Shown here: one piece after another, positions 31,435 to 34,238 of the stretch
Position numbering within the stretch: the first letter of the stretch is position 1
Layout: each line of letters begins with the position of its first letter
NCBI RefSeq assembly: GCF_030812315.1
Contig: NZ_JAUSSM010000023.1
Location: 1-34,238 of the forward strand
Length of the DNA stretch: 34,238 nucleotides
Direction of reading: 5' to 3'
Source: Arthrobacter oryzae
GTDB taxonomy: Bacteria; Actinomycetota; Actinomycetes; Actinomycetales; Micrococcaceae
Notes under the pieces: model-generated
The model's database searches: none
The model's input: only the letters and a program-made list of their open reading frames with translations
What the model was told of the DNA's origin: nothing
Program-made: the position numbers and the translations under genes

Positions 31435-33477
31435 TTACGGTGCGTGTGTTTGTAGCTGCTTTGGTACCTCACGGGCGGGGAGAGGCGCGCACCAGAGGTA
31501 GCCCTGGGCGTGGCGGACACCGAGCCTGCGTAGTTCGTTCAGTTGCGCCGGTGTTTCGACGCCTTCGGCGATGACGCTGAGGTTCAGGACGCGGGCCATG
31601 CCGAGGATGAGTTCGATGATGGAGGCGCTGCTGGGATCTTTGTAGCCGAGTTCTGATACGAAGGACTTGTCGATTTTCAGGCTGTGAGCGGTTAGCCAGC
31701 GGAGGTGGCTCAGGGATGAGTATCCGGTACCGAAATCGTCGATGGCCAGGCCGACGCCGCAGGCGTGCAGGCCTTGGATGATGGCGGTGGGCAGTTCGCT
31801 TTGGTCCATGAGGACGGATTCGGTGATTTCCAGGGTAACGGCGGCCGGGTTGATGCCGGTAGTGCTGAGAGCGTCCCGGACGGTGTCGACGAAGCGCAGG
31901 TCCTGGAGTTGGCGGACCGAGACGTTGACGGAGATCGTGAGGTCCTTGGCGCCCGGCAGGCTATCACGCCACTGTTGGGTCTGTTGGAGGGCCTGGTTGA
32001 GGACCCAGCTGCCAATTGGAACGATCAGGCCGCTGTCTTCGGCGAGGCTGATGAAGCTTGCGGGTTGGAGCAGGCCTTGGGTGGGGTGTTCCCAGCGCAG
32101 GAGGGCTTCGAAACCCACCGGTATCCCGGTCTTGAGGTCGATCACAGGTTGATAGTGGAGTCTGAGCTCGTTCCGGTCCAGGGCGAGGCGGAGATCGGAT
32201 TCGAGGTTGAGCCGTGCGGTAGCGGCGGCCTGCGTGCGGGAGTCGCGGACCGAACTGCGGTCGCCGCCGGCATTTTTGGCTTGGTACATGGCCGTGTCGG
32301 CTGCGTCGAGCATGGTCTCAGCGGTGTCTCCCGGGCCGGCAGGGGCGATGCCGATGCTGATATTCATGAAAATCCGGCGGCCGCCCAGGGTGAAGGCCTC
32401 TTTGACTGTGCCGCGGAGCCGTTCGGCAACCTCCTGAGCTTCCGTGACGTCCAGATTCTTGCAGATCACCACGAATTCGTCGCCGCCGAACCGGCCAACG
32501 GTGTCGCCAGGCCGGATGGCGTGACGGAGCCTGGCCGCGAGTTGAGCGAGGATGGCGTCTCCGGCAGCGTGGCCGATAGCGTCGTTGACAGTTTTGAACC
32601 GGTCTACGTCGAGGAAGAACACCGCAACCTTGGATGCTTTGCGGCCTAGGAGGTCGTGAAGGATGGTGTTGATGAGGATTCTGTTGGGTAGCCCGGTCAG
32701 GGCGTCATGGGATGCCTGATGGGTCAGAACCGCTTCGGCGAGCTTACGGGCGGTGATGTCCAGGGCAGTGATGAGCACCCTGGTCCGGATGCCGACGTCG
32801 GTGACCCTGACGCTGGCGTGAATCCACCGCACGTCACCGGTTGGTTGGATGAGGCGCAGCTCGCGGTCTAGATGCCGGGAACCGGCGCGGTGCAGGGAGA
32901 GCCAGTCCGTCCGGGCCCCGTCCCGGTCCTGGGGATGGATTTTTTCCAGAAGCATGGCGCCGGAGACTTTCTCGCCGGTGGTGAGGTCCAGAAGACGGCC
33001 AAATTCTTCCGAATGCCACCACCGTCCCGAGGAGAATTCATATTCGGCGCTTCCCACATGGGCCATCTCCTGGGCTTCGATGAGCCGTTCGCGTTCCTTG
33101 CCTGCCTCGTCCTGCAGCTGCGCGACTGCCGTGACATCCCGTGCGATGGTAGAGGTGCCGATCAGTGTTCCGTCGTCGTCGAACAGGGGTGAATGCATCA
33201 GGGTGACCTCGGCGACACGGCCGTCATGGCGCCGCCAGCTGGCCCGGACAACGGTGGAAGGTCTCCCAGCCCGGAGATGTTCCAGGGCCTCCCGATGGAG
33301 GATGGTTCCGTTCGTGGTGGTCAGCAGGTCGTAGTTCCGCCCTATTGCTTCGGTAGCGCTGAACCCGAACATCTCGGTCGCACCGGCGTTCCAGGCAGTG
33401 ATCGTTCCGTTCAGGTCGCTGCTGATGCGGGCCTCATGGACGGACGGCGTATGAGGAAGCATCGGTACCTGTTTCAT
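31435..33477 (-). CDS. PAS-PAS-GGDEF-EAL c-di-GMP signalling protein
   Basis: From ATG 33477 the protein is 680 residues with no membrane helix. Domains in order: PAS (about 12-130, ISSDLNGTITAWNAGATEMF), PAS with PAC end (about 150-265, WWHSEEFGRLLDL and ITALDITARK), GGDEF (about 285-440, LTGLPNRILI and the intact GRFGGDEFVV) and EAL (about 450-680). The EAL domain keeps GFEALLRW, ITESVLMD, IDDFGTGYSS, LKIDKSF, IAEGVET and AQGYLW, so both cyclase and phosphodiesterase activity are possible. GTP and c-di-GMP are the expected substrates. A longer start at 33582 (TTG) is possible but adds an arginine-rich, poorly supported extension. Confidence 0.92.
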   Translation of the reverse strand: MKQVPMLPHTPSVHEARISSDLNGTITAWNAGATEMFGFSATEAIGRNYDLLTTTNGTILHREALEHLRAGRPSTVVRASWRRHDGRVAEVTLMHSPLFDDDGTLIGTSTIARDVTAVAQLQDEAGKERERLIEAQEMAHVGSAEYEFSSGRWWHSEEFGRLLDLTTGEKVSGAMLLEKIHPQDRDGARTDWLSLHRAGSRHLDRELRLIQPTGDVRWIHASVRVTDVGIRTRVLITALDITARKLAEAVLTHQASHDALTGLPNRILINTILHDLLGRKASKVAVFFLDVDRFKTVNDAIGHAAGDAILAQLAARLRHAIRPGDTVGRFGGDEFVVICKNLDVTEAQEVAERLRGTVKEAFTLGGRRIFMNISIGIAPAGPGDTAETMLDAADTAMYQAKNAGGDRSSVRDSRTQAAATARLNLESDLRLALDRNELRLHYQPVIDLKTGIPVGFEALLRWEHPTQGLLQPASFISLAEDSGLIVPIGSWVLNQALQQTQQWRDSLPGAKDLTISVNVSVRQLQDLRFVDTVRDALSTTGINPAAVTLEITESVLMDQSELPTAIIQGLHACGVGLAIDDFGTGYSSLSHLRWLTAHSLKIDKSFVSELGYKDPSSASIIELILGMARVLNLSVIAEGVETPAQLNELRRLGVRHAQGYLWCAPLPAREVPKQLQTHAP

Positions 33478-33582
33478 CGGCTGGACCCTGCACGTCTGGG
33501 ACTGTGGCGCATCTGCAACGGTCACCGCCGTGTCAGCCGTGAACAGCCGCGGCCGCCTTGGAGGAAAAAGGCCCCGGCGCAA

Positions 33583-34153
33583 CAGCGTATTGGACCATGA
33601 TGATAGCTAATCAAGACCGGACAATACGCAAGGCGAACCATGCCGGAGCTTGCAGATGCTCCACATCCATCCATCGGATATTTTGCTTAGCCCCAAAATC
33701 CGGAAGCCGACCCTAGACGAACCATAGCAGGCAAAGTATGCGATGCCCTGTGCGCGGAAAAAGCAGACATGCCTGTATCCGCTCCAAGGGCAGACGCCAT
33801 CCCTTACCTGACACTCATAGCCACTCTTAGCCTCTCTTAGCCTTGATCCACGACCGGCGTTTGCCTGACCGGCAGCCCCTGACCAAAACGACCAGGGACA
33901 CATCGTGGAATACTGCCGGGAGCGAGGGCCGTACGCTCCGGCACGCCATGGCACGCCTGCGCCCGGGATTCTGCCGCGGCGAAACCATCCGCCGGGACCC
34001 GCCCGCACTGGTAGTCCTCGGGTAGCCGCCGCCGGCTGGTTGCCTGGTAGCGGGCGCACAGAGTGGCGCCCTGCCCGGAAAGTCTCCGGAGCGGGGGCGC
34101 CGCTCATGGGTTTTCTGTGCTTACCTCAACGCCGGTTTAACAGTGAACCGAGG
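33583..34153. other. Gene-free stretch near the right edge
   Basis: About 570 nt with no supported gene. It probably holds the promoter of the GGDEF-EAL gene. A short direct repeat (CTTAGCCTCT, CTTAGCCT) lies near 33825-33842. Confidence 0.45.
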
Positions 34154-34238
34154 TCACCAGAAGTGCGCTACGTCGACTACTAGCCGCGATCCGGAGCCTG
34201 GTCCGTCCAGGGTGAACACCCGGAACGGGAGCCGTGCG
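34154..34238 (-). CDS. C-terminal end of a protein entering from the right edge
   Basis: The frame open at the right edge reads LPFRVFTLDGPGSGSRLVVD, then VAHFW and a TGA at 34154. The other two minus frames are less protein-like. Only 28 codons are present and no family can be named. Confidence 0.33.
   Translation of the reverse strand, partial: ARLPFRVFTLDGPGSGSRLVVDVAHFW

Overview
The window looks like chromosomal or megaplasmid DNA from a high-GC actinobacterium, most likely Arthrobacter in the broad sense (Micrococcaceae). Signs are the GC-rich codon use, the zwf-opcA pair, the actinobacterial Ser/Thr kinase, frequent GTG/TTG starts and long GC-rich hairpins without strong T-tracts. The genus is inferred from protein resemblance; no search was run.

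Region 1 (1-7552) is a C1/redox block. It holds the 3' end of a BCCT-type betaine/choline transporter, a short unknown protein, an unusual in-frame fusion of MoaA (molybdenum cofactor step 1) with MoaD (molybdopterin synthase sulfur carrier), a LuxR-type regulator with an ATPase domain, the divergent ribulose-monophosphate genes hxlB and hxlA, and zwf-opcA. Together these could fix formaldehyde released from methylated amines and oxidise the hexose phosphate formed, with NADPH as a product. A 12-bp perfect hairpin separates hxlA from zwf.

Region 2 (7553-18041) holds an aminotransferase/2-hydroxyacid dehydrogenase operon, a decayed short-chain dehydrogenase, small unknown genes, an SRPBCC protein, an excisionase-type HTH protein, a membrane Ser/Thr kinase translationally coupled to an alanine-rich lipoprotein, an overlapping pair of small membrane or secreted proteins, and a uridine-kinase-like P-loop protein.

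Region 3 (18077-24167) is the most interesting part. It has two consecutive minus-strand operons. The first encodes an 87-residue protein made largely of a D-[G/S]-G-A tetrapeptide repeat, then a JmjC-type Fe(II)/2-oxoglutarate oxygenase, then a thioredoxin-like [2Fe-2S] ferredoxin (sucrase/ferredoxin family). The second encodes a short peptide, an RRE/winged-helix-TM-adaptor protein resembling YydH without its protease, an ABC ATPase, and permease and membrane proteins. This has the layout of a peptide-modification and export locus. Several genes in the second operon carry single-base shifts at homopolymer runs, so it is either decaying or contains sequence errors.

Region 4 (24168-34238) is mosaic. 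It contains a truncated trypsin-co-occurring (trypco1/CU044_2847-like) gene, a secreted vanadium-haloperoxidase-like protein, a broken small gene, an unknown 175-residue protein, a serine-recombinase remnant with palindromes upstream, a divergent TetR/DoxX pair, a 1.3-kb gene-poor stretch, a PAS-PAS-GGDEF-EAL c-di-GMP protein, and the last codons of a gene running in from beyond the window.
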